The notes beneath the pieces were generated by a model. It saw nothing but the letters and a program-made list of their open reading frames with translations, was not told the DNA's origin and ran no database searches. Of a stretch of DNA of 64,000 nucleotides, positions 1-8,933 are shown piece after piece. This DNA comes from Sweltsa coloradensis (taxonomy: Eukaryota; Arthropoda; Insecta; Plecoptera; Chloroperlidae), in contig JAMZAV010000097.1 in the NCBI GenBank assembly GCA_024449915.1, positions 682,001 to 746,000 on the forward strand, written 5' to 3'. Made by a program: the position numbers and the translations under genes. The first letter of the stretch is position 1; each line of letters opens with the position of its first letter.

Positions 1-691
1 TTGGACCGCCCCAACCGAAGGAGTGCCGCTACTGTTGGGCCGCCCCGTAGATGCGCGTGAGTGGGCCTAGGCCCTACATGTTTTTATTTGATGTTGGGTC
101 TAGTAGGCTGTAGTAGACCTAGGTCTAGTATCTTCAAGACAGTACATGGAAATCATATCATAAATGAAGGAATAAAATTAGAATTTGGTCAAACAATTTT
201 GCGGTTAAGACCAAAGGCCTACCGGTAGGTCTAAAGAAACTCTGCTTTTATTCCTAATTACATTAGCATTAGTGAACTAGGTCCTAGGTATTTTATATTA
301 TCTAAAAATGGTACTTGTTAAACTTTCGCCTTATTAATTTACCTTTTTAAGGAAAACGATGAACACTCTGAAGATGTCAACACCAGCAGCTGTCAATTTC
401 AATATAAATTCCGCCAAAAGCTGGAAATAACAACACTGTTACCACACTTTGAAACCAACAGGGAACCCTAGATATACCATGGATATACTAAATTTCAGTA
501 TTATTTACTATTATTAAACTTTAAACGTATGGTTTGTTAAATATTATGTGCTTTTATAAGCTAGGCCTATAAAGATTAGTTGCTAAAAGTCAAAAATGCA
601 TTTTTTTACATTACGTGTGTAATGTTGGTAGACGCTCTCAGACCCAAGAAACCTGTCGCTCACGTGTGAGGTTATGTTGTGTTGAGAACGG
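1..691. other. 5' flank of RPP38
   Basis: This is AT-rich unique-looking DNA upstream of the RPP38 start. It contains several TAGGCCTA / CCTAGGCC type motifs and no coding region or recognisable transposon. The core promoter and 5' UTR of RPP38 presumably lie in its 3' part, but I see no clear TATA box in a convincing position, so no transcription start is proposed. Confidence 0.4.
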
Positions 692-819
692 ATGAACATG
701 CAGCCGATAGAAACTCCGGTAATAAGTGTCAAAGACAAGAAGAAAACTTTATCGTTCAAACCACAGAAAAAAGCCAAGGTTCTTCGGCATGTTTATTCTG
801 CTCCCTGCGAAAGATATTG
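692..819 (+). CDS. RPP38: RPP38 (RNase P/MRP protein subunit p38), exon 1 of 4
   Basis: This exon starts the RNase P/MRP subunit p38, an L7Ae-family nucleolar protein that helps tRNA 5' processing and rRNA maturation by binding kink-turn RNA. It begins at ATG 692 (a second in-frame ATG follows at 698) and encodes 42 residues plus two bases of a Trp codon. The residues are basic (KDKKK, KPQKKAK) and end in APCERY. The donor is TTG|GTTTGT. Joining to 8532 restores W and gives ERYWPLLD, which aligns with the NPYIIRW..L segment near the start of human RPP38. The whole model is 128+51+132+799 nt = 370 codons including stop, so 369 aa, against 283 aa for human. The start and donor rest on phase and similarity, not on transcripts. 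Confidence 0.7.
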
Positions 820-999
820 GTTTGTAGCCCTTTGTGTTTGTGATGCTTGCCTAACCTCCTAGGCTAGCTCTAGAACAAACCTAGGCCCTAGCCCTAATAC
901 CAAATGAAAGATATATTAGCTTAGAAGATAATAGGGTAAAACTGATGAATCACTTGGAGCGCACAATTTACAATCATCAATGGTGCTTCTAAGCTAGGG

Positions 1000-1110
1000 C
1001 CTAGTCTACATACGTGTGATACCTAGGCTATATAAACTACAAGAGTGCCCCTGTGCATAGGCCTACATCGTGTAGGGCCTAGGCCTAGGCCTACGCTGAG
1101 TGGTTCTTTC
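1000..1110. repeat. Cluster of TAGGCCTA palindromes
   Basis: Overlapping copies of TAGGCCTA and GGGCCTAGGCCTAGG lie within about 100 bp of RPP38 intron 1. The same octamer recurs singly through the unique DNA of the window, for example near 7140, 14000 and 22930. It looks like a genome-wide short motif rather than a transposon end. Confidence 0.6.
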
Positions 1111-1362
1111 TCTCCAATTTCCATTTACCCTGTCGGCCCATTTTGTAAGCTCCCATATCCCATATGCATTGCAACTATTTATACCTTATCGCTAGGTAGA
1201 TGTAAGTGTAACGCCGCTAGGTAGGTGGAAATCAACAAATGGGGCCCCTCTATGTGATTGTGATGTAGACCTACCGACCGCCGACCGGTAACTATCTGAA
1301 TTGGTGTAAATTTGTTAAAGGCAAGGCCTCTGCCAATGTGCTATAAATATTTATAATACTAA

Positions 1363-1865
1363 ATCATCATCATCATCTGTTGCCACGTCCAACTCTGCGT
1401 TGGGTCGGCATTGAAGACGGGCCTCTCCATCTTCGTATGTCCTGCCACCACTCCTCTCCTTCCACCACATTCCAGTCTCCCTCCTCCTTGCTGTTCTACA
1501 TCCTTTCTCACACTATTCTGCCATTGTTGTCGTGATCTGCCCCTTGGTCTCCTACCTAGAATTTCCAATTCCATCATCCTTCTTGGTAACCTCGCTCCTT
1601 CCATCCTTTTAACATATCCAAACCACTTTAATCTTCTCTCTCCAATTTGCTCCATTAAATTCCTCACGCCTACTTGATCTCGGATATCCTCATTCCGTAT
1701 TCGGTCCCATCTAGTCTTACCTACAATGCTTCTCAAAAACTTCATATCTACAGCCTGCACAAGGCTCTCATCCACTGTTGTCATATTCCAAGTCTCTGCT
1801 GCATATGTCAGTATTGGAACAAAGTAGGTCTGGTAGATGGTAACCTTGCACTTCTTTGGTACTTC
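1363..1865 (-). mobile_element. Non-LTR retrotransposon fragment, C-terminus of reverse transcriptase ORF
   Basis: On the minus strand this reads as the post-RT end of a LINE polyprotein. It has TYFVPILTYAAETWN (a YG.E.W-like motif), FLRSIVGKTRWDRIRNE, ERRLKWFGYVKRM and a GRRPRGRSRQQWQ stretch, which is the usual series after the thumb. The element ends at an (ATC)n run (1363-1377), a typical LINE 3' tail. The upstream RT palm is absent. The frame is broken at about 1866 by the end of a hAT-like element. Clade not assigned. Confidence 0.75.
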
Positions 1866-1920
1866 CAGTGGCATATCCAAGGGGTGGGGGAGGGGGACAA
1901 CCCCCCCCCCCTTTTGAGAA
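1866..1920 (+). mobile_element. hAT-like terminal sequence (CAGTGGCATATCCA end)
   Basis: The stretch starts CAGTGGCATATCC and runs into G/C homopolymers. This resembles the common invertebrate hAT-type terminus that is also seen here at 46531 and 53110. It interrupts the LINE fragment immediately 5' of it. I do not see the matching right end, so the element is truncated or highly diverged, and its far boundary is unknown. Confidence 0.4.
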
Positions 1921-2783
1921 AAAAGTGTAAAGGAGAAAATAAAATAACTATAAATTACCATCTGACTAAAAGAGGATTTTAGTAGATACAAAGTAGTGCG
2001 CCCCGCGGGTGGCCGCCGACCGCTAGGTTTTGTCTCACAACAGTAGAAGATAAGCTTATCGCTGCCGGGTATCTTCTTGTAGACGCTTCCGAACGACCTT
2101 CAACCGCTCGCGGGGGGGGGGGGGGTACGACGATAAAATTACGTAATTTAGGCTTTCAGGATTCGGGTAACCCGATTCCTGGAAGGTCAGGAACAGGATC
2201 CTAATTTTACTACCCTATGACATCCCTACTTGGTATCATGTGAAGATGCCGGTTTTCTTTGCTTCAAGTTCTTTATTACAATGAATTATTGATTCATCGT
2301 TGGAAATTAGTGAGATAATGCATGTGCGTAATATCGGCAAGTGCTTTCAGGGGACAGTTTAAGGTCATTTATCAGTGGCAGGCAGGTGGGGCGGAGTCCT
2401 CCAAGGCACTTTCATCTACACAGCTCGCCTTGTAATAAGTACAAACACTTGCTTAAAAGATCAAAATGCAGGCCCTAATGTTGAGTTCATTTTTTTTTAG
2501 GGCTGATGAAAATAAGGCTGGGATTTGAATAAGCCTATATGGCCTACAATAATATTCCTTATTTAATTTTTGACGCAAATTTTCTACATATTTGACATTA
2601 TACACATATTTTCGACGTGACGTGTCAAATATTATTTGTGACGCGTCGTTACCCAACCCTGGCTAGATCCATTGCGATTTAAACCTACAGTAAATAAAAA
2701 TGCGATTTTTTAAAATATCGGTCCTACCGGTAGCATTTGTTTAGATTTTTCGTATGTAAAAAAGGCCACAGCCTGCAATATAC

Positions 2784-2962
2784 TAGGGAAACGCCAAAAT
2801 CGTTGTTAAACAAGTGAGTGAGCCATGTGTTGAGTACCCGGCGGTATCATTCCCCATACTGGGCTAGATCCAGCCTTAGGTATAGGGTAGGAAAGGGAAT
2901 GTTCCCGGGTACTTAACACTTGTCTTACTCACTCGTTTAACAACAACTTTGGTGTTTCCCTA
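2784..2962. mobile_element. MITE with ~57-bp terminal inverted repeats (family shared with 30783-31092)
   Basis: The left end TAGGGAAACGCCAAAATCG and the right end (reverse complement TAGGGAAACACCAAAGTTG) open imperfect inverted repeats. These run through GTGAGTGAG and GTTGAGTACCCG and leave a core of only about 65 bp. The outermost TA could be a Tc1/mariner-style TA duplication. A second, longer copy lies at 30783-31092, and a one-ended relic occurs near 32480. No coding capacity; superfamily is inferred from the TA only. Confidence 0.75.
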
Positions 2963-3039
2963 ATAAAATTAAAAATAATTTTATGACAAATTATTTATGG
3001 TCCCGGTAGTTGAAAAAATGACTGAGAGACGCTAATAAC

Positions 3040-3860
3040 TCTAGCAAAAGAGAAATCAATAGCTTGTACGAACTGTTTAAAAGTAATAAATTAGTCTCAA
3101 ACTCATCAAAAACAAAATTTATTCAATTTCATTCAACTCAAAAAAGCAGATCTCTACAACCAATAAATGAACTACTAATACAAGAATGCAATAGTTAATA
3201 GTAGGCTACATGCACAAGGATTTCAAGGGTAGATGGCATTAATTTTTTGGGTATCCACATGGATGAATGTCTAACGTGGCACAAACATACAACATTTCTA
3301 GCCGGAAAACTAAGTTCTGCCTGCTACTCGATAAGGCTAATAAGGAATGCTACCAATATAGAAACAGCCAAATTAGTATATTTGCACTTTTCGAAAGTAA
3401 TCTAAGATATGGGGTTGAATTCTGGGGCCACTCTACCCATCATGAAAAAATATTTAAAATTCAAAAACGCGCTATCAGAACCATATTAAAATCACACCCA
3501 AGAACACACTGTCAACCATTATTCAAAAATCTTAAAATTCTTACTCTCTACAGCTTATAGGCCTATATTATATTTCAATCAGTGGTGATTGTAAACAAAA
3601 TATTCAACATTTAAGTAAAATAATGAAATACATTCTCACCATACACGACAGGAAAACAACATTCACTTAGAACAACACAGTAGCAAACTATCTCAAGTAA
3701 ACTCAAACTATTTCAAAACTAAACTATATAACAAACTCCCTAACGAAATAAAACAAATTACTGCAATCAACAAATTCAAAGAATCAGTGAAAAACTTCCT
3801 ATTAAGCAAAGCGTACTACTCCTTAAAAATCTATTTTGAAGAAAAATGGGGCTGAAAGAA
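3040..3860 (+). mobile_element. Degenerate LINE fragment (RT thumb to C-terminus)
   Basis: Across broken frames the plus strand reads as SKTKFIQFH, NFLGIHMDECLTWHKH, KLVYFALFESNLRYGVEFWG, KIQKRAIRTI and LYNKLPNEIKQI. This is the normal order of segments after the catalytic YADD box in CR1/Jockey-type LINEs. The same series occurs in the longer minus-strand element at 3960-6740, so the two are relatives in opposite orientation. Many frameshifts and stops; no endonuclease or YADD visible. Confidence 0.75.
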
Positions 3861-3959
3861 CAATAGCCAGAACAATGCAATTATACATTAAGGCCTTCAG
3901 TTCTAATATTGTTTAATTTATTAATTTTTTTTTTTTGCAATTGGAGGTACCTATGGACG

Positions 3960-6740
3960 TAATAATAATAATAATAATAATATATTTATTGGTCCTTAAT
4001 TGATCATTACAATGATATTGGACAGGTCAACAATATAACACACAAAGAGTAAGCACTACAATACAATACAATAAAAACAAGTCAACAAAGATTTAAGATG
4101 TCAGGTATTCATTGACAGAATAAAACGGATTGTTAGTTAAAAATTTCTTCAGTTCATTCTTAAAACTTATCACATTGTTCTTCTTTAAGTATTTGGGCAG
4201 CTTGTTATATAATTTAGCGCCTGAGATATCAGGTCGCATACAAGATAGGTTTAGGTGATGCTCTCCAATTTTAAAATTGTCTCTGTTCCTAGTAAAATGG
4301 TCATGGCAATCACCGTTAGTCGTTGTTAGCTTGTCATTATTTAAAACATATAAAATTGCATTGTAAATGTACAGGCAGGGCAAAGTTAAAATCTCTAGGT
4401 CTTTAAATAACTCCCTGCAGTGGGCATAACTGCTAGCATGGGACATATACCGTACAGCCCTTTTTTGTAGTCTAAAAAGTCTAATGGTGTGGGTGACAAC
4501 CCCCAGCAGACAATCCCATACTGTAGTCTGGACTGGATATATGCAAAGTAAACTAATTTGACAACACGTAGACTGCATACATCCATCAGTCTTTTAATAA
4601 GGTAACATCCTCCTGCAAGTTTTTTACTCGCATAATTAATGTGTATGCCCCAGTCCAGCACATTGTCAACAAAAACACCAAGACAATTAGTCACATCAAC
4701 TTCAACAATAGAATGAGATTTAATATAAACAAGAGGACTTCTGTCAATATTTTTTTGTTGTTGTTTTTAAACTGCATCAACAATGTTTTATCAGCATTAA
4801 TAAAAAGTTCATTATCATCACACCATACAACCATTTGATTAGCAGCCAGCTGCTTTCAGAATACAACGACTCAAGATCAAGGTTACTAATTAAGTCATTC
4901 GAATCAGCTGCATATAGGGTAACTTTACCCATATTTACCGAATCTGTCAAGTCGTTTATGAAAACGATAAAAACAAAGGTGATAGCACCGAGCCTTGCGG
5001 TACGCCTAAACTTAACTTCACTTCTTTTGAATAAGTCGTTTCTAATTTACCAGATATACAAACAATTTGGCTACGATCTTCTAGGTACGATTTTATCCAG
5101 GAATGAGGTTTCCCCGCAATTCCCAGGGTTCAAGTTTTTTAAGAAGCATTTCATGATTGACACTGTCGAATGCTTTAGAATAGTCATAAAATAAACCTAT
5201 CACGTGTTTGCGTTTGTCAATGGCCTCAATTACATGAGAGATAATATCACACAGTGCAGTCGTAGTGGACTTCCCCTTCACAAAACCATGCTGGCTCTCG
5301 TTTAATAGCCAATGACTGACAAGAAAAGAGATTAATCTATTACGCATAGCAGTTTCAAAAATCTTTGAAAACACAGAAAAGTAATGATATAGGACGATAA
5401 TTACTTAACTTAGTTCTGTCACCTTTCTTAAATATAGGGACCACTTTAGCTTTTTTTAAAGCATCTGGAAATTTGCCCTGAATAAATGACTCATTAACAA
5501 TGTGTATGAGTGGAACCGCAATGTAAACGCTCACATGTTTTAAGATATTACAAGGAATACTATCTAAGCCAGAGGACTTTTTCTTACTAACTTTGTCCAC
5601 AATATCATAAAACTCTTGTTTTCGCATAGGCCTGAGAAACATGGCATTGATCGGAGTATGGACACTTGTAGATTTAGGTTGGATATTGTATGTGCCAAGT
5701 TTATTGTACACATTTGAGGTGCTATTATTCGACGGCAGTGACTTTCTCAATTCAGCCACACTAGTGCCAAAATGCTTGTTGAACATATCTGCTACCATTT
5801 CCTGCGAAGTAATAAGGGTTGAATCGTTTGTTATGTTTATGTCCAAGGGTGACCTCCTGTTACCGCCAGAATAAGTATTAATAACATCCCATGCGGCTTT
5901 AGATTTGTTATTAGCATTAGCCAGATAGTTCTCAAAGTAAATTCGCTTGGCCTCCATAATACTCTTTCTGTACAATTTTTTAATTTCTAGGTAATACGAA
6001 CTATCTAAAATTACATCTTTTTGGCCCCTTGGATTTTAAATATGCATTTTTTACCTGCAGTGACAGTGAATACAAGTCTTTTGTATACCAAGTTCCTTTT
6101 GTTTTAACGGTTTCTTTAACTTTTTTTAAGGGGAATGCTCGATTAAACACTTGCATAAATATACTCATGAATGAATCAAACATAATATTTACACATGTTA
6201 AAGCAAAACAGGTTCCCAATTAACCTCCCTCATGTAAGCGATGAATTTGTAAATATTATGATTACTAATTGTCTCGTTTCTTTATCAGTACCTTCTCTAA
6301 TAGGCATTACGTTTAACTTCACAGCATGCCTAATTAGTAATTATACAGTGGTCTGACAGACCATAGTCACAGACATCGGTTTCAGATATGTCACTTTCAA
6401 TATTTGAAAAAATATTGTCTATGCACGTGCTGCAAGTTTTTGAAATCCTCGTTGGCACGGTGACAGAGGCTTTAAAGTTATCAGATAAAAACAGATCTGT
6501 TAAAGAATTACTATGAGGATGATTTTCAGCAAAATTCACATTAAAATCTCCGCAAATTATTGATTTACACTTTTTTAATGTTATGATTTTTAAGATTTCT
6601 TGTAACTTGTTATAAATGTGAAATAAGTAACTAATGCTGGTCCAATTACAAAAACTAATGTCACGAATATTAATTTTCTGTGGACTTGAATATGAAAATG
6701 GACCCTTTAGTAATTTTATATCAACTTCATATTTGTAAGT
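3960..6740 (-). mobile_element. CR1/Jockey-like LINE, endonuclease to 3' end, degraded
   Basis: Read on the minus strand from about 6740, the order is an AP-endonuclease end (ICGDFNVNFAENHPHS, CIDNIFSNIES, YGLSDHCIIT), RT palm (GLDSIPCNIL, PIFKKGDRTKLSNYRPIS, QHGFVKGKSTTTAL, YDYSKAFDSVNHEMLL), the catalytic box, and a C-terminal region (YIQSRLQYGIVCWG, FLTNNPFYSVNEYL). The tail is an (ATT)n run at 3960-3985. Frames shift several times. The usual YADD reads YAAD near 4915 (one catalytic Asp lost), so the copy is dead. The 5' part is missing. A related 3' end lies at 15866-16580. Confidence 0.85.
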
Positions 6741-6894
6741 CTTAATGTGAATGTATCTTTAAAAAGGTACTGTAAATAGATGTGTACCTGTATGTATGTT
6801 TTAGCCAATACAGGCTCAAATGTAAAAGTCTAATTAAATATTTACATGTATTTATTTATCTAAGGCAATAAACAACATAACATAACATTTTCAA

Positions 6895-7085
6895 TACAAG
6901 GGGATCTGTTGTTGGAAAGTGGAAACTCTTTTCGGATCATGTGTAATTTAAAAAATTTGCAAAATTCTATTTTTATCTCTGGTGTAAAAGAGTTTGATAA
7001 ACTTCCAATTGAGATTAAAAGTGTAAAAAGTGTAGGATTGTTTAAATTCGAATGTATTAACTGGGTACAACAGCAGGTTTTATAG
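6895..7085 (+). mobile_element. LINE C-terminal scrap
   Basis: The plus strand reads ISGVKEFDKLPIEIKSVK then VGLFKFECINWVQQQVL and a stop. This is the 'W/F..LP..I....S...FK..' ending seen in CR1-like LINE polyproteins. It is related in pattern, but not identical, to the ends at 4093, 16264 and 28915. Nothing upstream belongs to it. Confidence 0.55.
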
Positions 7086-7212
7086 AAATGGTATTTTTTA
7101 AAAAAATAATGATATTAGGCCCAAAATTAATTATTAATGTAGGCCTAGGTTATATTATGAAATGTCAAAATGTCAAATGTTGTGATGAATATATTGTGTG
7201 AAATATTATTGT

Positions 7213-7580
7213 TGGATGAGCGAAGCGAAGACTTCAATTTCACTGACCCCTCAAAAAATTTAGCTCCGATGATTTTTTTTTATTTCTTTTTTTTCTGTCT
7301 GTTTGTTTGTTCGCACTCTACCGGGCAAATGGCATATGCGATCTCGATGAAAATTGGAGGGGACCTTCGAAATCTCTGAACTTAGACCTGCCACGTTTTT
7401 GGGTACAATCGAAGAAATATTTCTCATGAATATCGTAATTTTACGATTTTTTTCAATTTTTAGTGCGATATTTTCGTGACATTTGGGCCGATTCTGACCA
7501 AACGGGTGGGGCTACAACGTTCATATTTTACATGGACATTAAGGTAATGGTGATGTATTGCTTTTTGAAAGAAAAAATCT
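7213..7580 (+). mobile_element. Helentron-like non-autonomous element, copy 1 (3'-truncated)
   Basis: The 5' end is T|TGGATGAGCGAAGCG. It continues with the family signature segments (CACTGACCCC, a T-rich tract, CCGGGCAAATGGCATATGCG, GGGCCGATTCTGACC, GGTGGGGCTACAACG). It stops near GAAAGAAAAA, well before the family's 3' hairpin. A second, complete copy follows at 7921. Interior reading frames are short and not credible as genes. Confidence 0.8.
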
Positions 7581-7596
7581 TAATAGTGACTAAAGA

Positions 7597-7822
7597 TGTA
7601 GGGCACTCTTTTGGTTTGGGTCAGTCAACTTTTTAGCACTAACCTGTGTAAATAACCAATTCAACCTACTACATTAAGTACATTTTCAGATTGGTTACCA
7701 GTAGTATCAATAAATCGTTGATTATTACTATTCTTTATTTCGTTTCTAATTTGTAGCTGTTTTTTGTCGTTTTAGTGAAAAAAATCAGTGCTAAAAAGTT
7801 TCAAACCGAAAGAGTAGGGGCC
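7597..7822. mobile_element. MITE with ~40-bp inverted ends (GGCACTCTTTTGGTTTG)
   Basis: GGGCACTCTTTTGGTTTG...CTTTTTAGCACTAA at the left is matched by a reverse complement at the right (AGTGCTAAAAAG, CAAACCGAAAGAGTAGGGGCC). The core of about 140 bp is AT-rich and non-coding. It sits between two Helentron-like copies. The exact ends and target-site duplication are uncertain. Confidence 0.65.
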
Positions 7823-7920
7823 TAGGCCTACCAGATGTAAAGATAGCTTTGTCATTGAAGGTACAAGCCCCTATGCTTCAAACTTTTAAAGTAGTTCTAC
7901 TGGTAAGGTATACTAGTAAT

Positions 7921-8501
7921 TGGATGAGCGAAGCGAAGACTTCAATTTCACTGACCCCCCAAAAAATTTAGCTCCAATGTTTTTTTTTTTTTTTTTTGTA
8001 TTTTTGTCTGTTTGTTAGCAGGATTCCGGGCAAACGGCATAAGCGATCTTGATGAAAATTGGAGGGGACCTTCGAAATCTCTAAACTTAGAGGTGTATTG
8101 TTTTTGGGTACAATCGAAGAAATATTTCTCATGAATATCGTACTTTTATGATTTTTTTCGATTTTTAGTGCGATATTTTCGTGTCATTTGGGCCGATTCT
8201 GACCAAACGGGTGGGGCTACAACGTTCATATTATACATGGACATTAAGGTTATGGTGATGTAGTACCTTTTGAAAGAAAAAGTTGGAAAAATTAGCCAGA
8301 ATCCATAGAAATAAAGCTTTTAATATAAGTTTTTATGGTAAATAATAACATTTGACAAGTAACAAAAGAAACATGACAACAATCACCTACAATACATAGG
8401 CAGCAAAGCAAAACACTTGCAAAAGTAAAGATATCCCACGCAAACTAAAAACTTAAAAAAAGCTCATCCATCAACGCGGCGGGACTTTAGCGTTTTCCTA
8501 G
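7921..8501 (+). mobile_element. Helentron-like non-autonomous element, copy 2 (full length)
   Basis: The 5' end TGGATGAGCGAAGCG is preceded by T. The 3' part carries the inverted copy GCTCATCCATCAA, then a hairpin with arms AACGC/GCGTT, then TTTTCCTAG followed by host T. A 5' inverted repeat at the very end, its partner lying inside the 3' end and followed by a short hairpin, with insertion between two T residues, is the layout described for Helentron-associated elements (HINEs). Length 581 bp, no coding capacity. The full copy at 52005-52557 shares both ends. Confidence 0.8.
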
Positions 8502-8531
8502 TATGTAATAAATAATGCTGTGTGTTTTCAG

Positions 8532-8582
8532 GCCGTTGCTTGATGCATCGAAGGAAGCCGACCTTACTGCTTTATTGGAAAG
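8532..8582 (+). CDS. RPP38: RPP38, exon 2 of 4 (51-nt small exon)
   Basis: The acceptor TGTGTTTTCAG and donor GAAAG|GTTGGT bound 51 nt reading (W)PLLDASKEADLTALLE(R). Phase in (one base completing Trp) fits exon 1, and phase out (two bases of Arg) fits exon 3. The segment matches the Trp..Leu..Asp..Ile..Leu helix that follows NPY in vertebrate RPP38. It begins 30 bp after the end of a Helentron-like element, so transposition came very close to destroying this exon. I regard it as genuine because phase and similarity agree independently. Confidence 0.75.
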
Positions 8583-8689
8583 GTTGGTTGTATTCATTAT
8601 AATTTATTGTATTAAATATAGGCCTAGCCACCAAGAAACCTGGAAGATAAGAAATTCAATTGTGCTTGAACTACTCCGCTCTCCTCAGC

Positions 8690-8933
8690 CTTTTGAGTGG
8701 GATTGCCTAAATTTTTTTTATAACTTTTTTTTTTCTTCTTCTTTCTTTCTTTCTTTCTTTCTTTCTTTCGTTGTTTTTCCTTTTCTTTTTTCCGTTTTTA
8801 TATTTGGATCATTAATTAATTTTGTTTAATATCCTTTTTGAATAAGGTACCAAAATTATTGTGTTATTAATAGGTACCTACATTGTTGTTGTAATATTAC
8901 TATTTGAAATCGAATGTGTCTGCATTTATGTAG
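8690..8933 (+). mobile_element. Retroposon (SINE-like or LINE 3' end), left part
   Basis: The sequence has TTTGAGTGGGAT, a CTTT-rich tract, TTTAATATCCTTTT and TTGTAATATTACTATTT. It resumes after the inserted 1500-bp element with CCTTTGTAAATCAGTTTTTAA and AGGATAGACGTTAAATAAA (10438-10520). The uninterrupted relative at 30180-30590 has the same segments in the same order and an (AAAT)n tail. The tail alone recurs at 50715-50820. Confidence 0.7.
8739..8768 (+). repeat. (CTTT)n microsatellite
   Basis: About seven CTTT units lie inside the retroposon's pyrimidine tract. The paralogue at 30230-30360 has a longer, scrambled T/C tract at the same place. Confidence 0.85.

Larger units (their letters stand above)
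820..8531 (+). other. RPP38: RPP38 intron 1 (7.7 kb)
   Basis: The intron runs from GTTTGT to TGTGTTTTCAG. It contains a TAGGCCTA-rich stretch (about 860-1310), a LINE C-terminus with a hAT end, a TIR element at 2784-2962, LINE remnants to about 7085, two Helentron-like copies and a second TIR element. The stretches 2140-2780 and 8502-8531 show nothing I recognise. Confidence 0.6.

Noticed and set aside
583..777. 64-codon minus-strand frame over RPP38 exon 1
   Set aside because: It is the antisense shadow of the plus-strand exon; no similarity.
1863..2135. Complete hAT MITE between the C/G runs at 1900 and 2110
   Set aside because: The left end is good, but no inverted partner or 8-bp duplication was found on the right.
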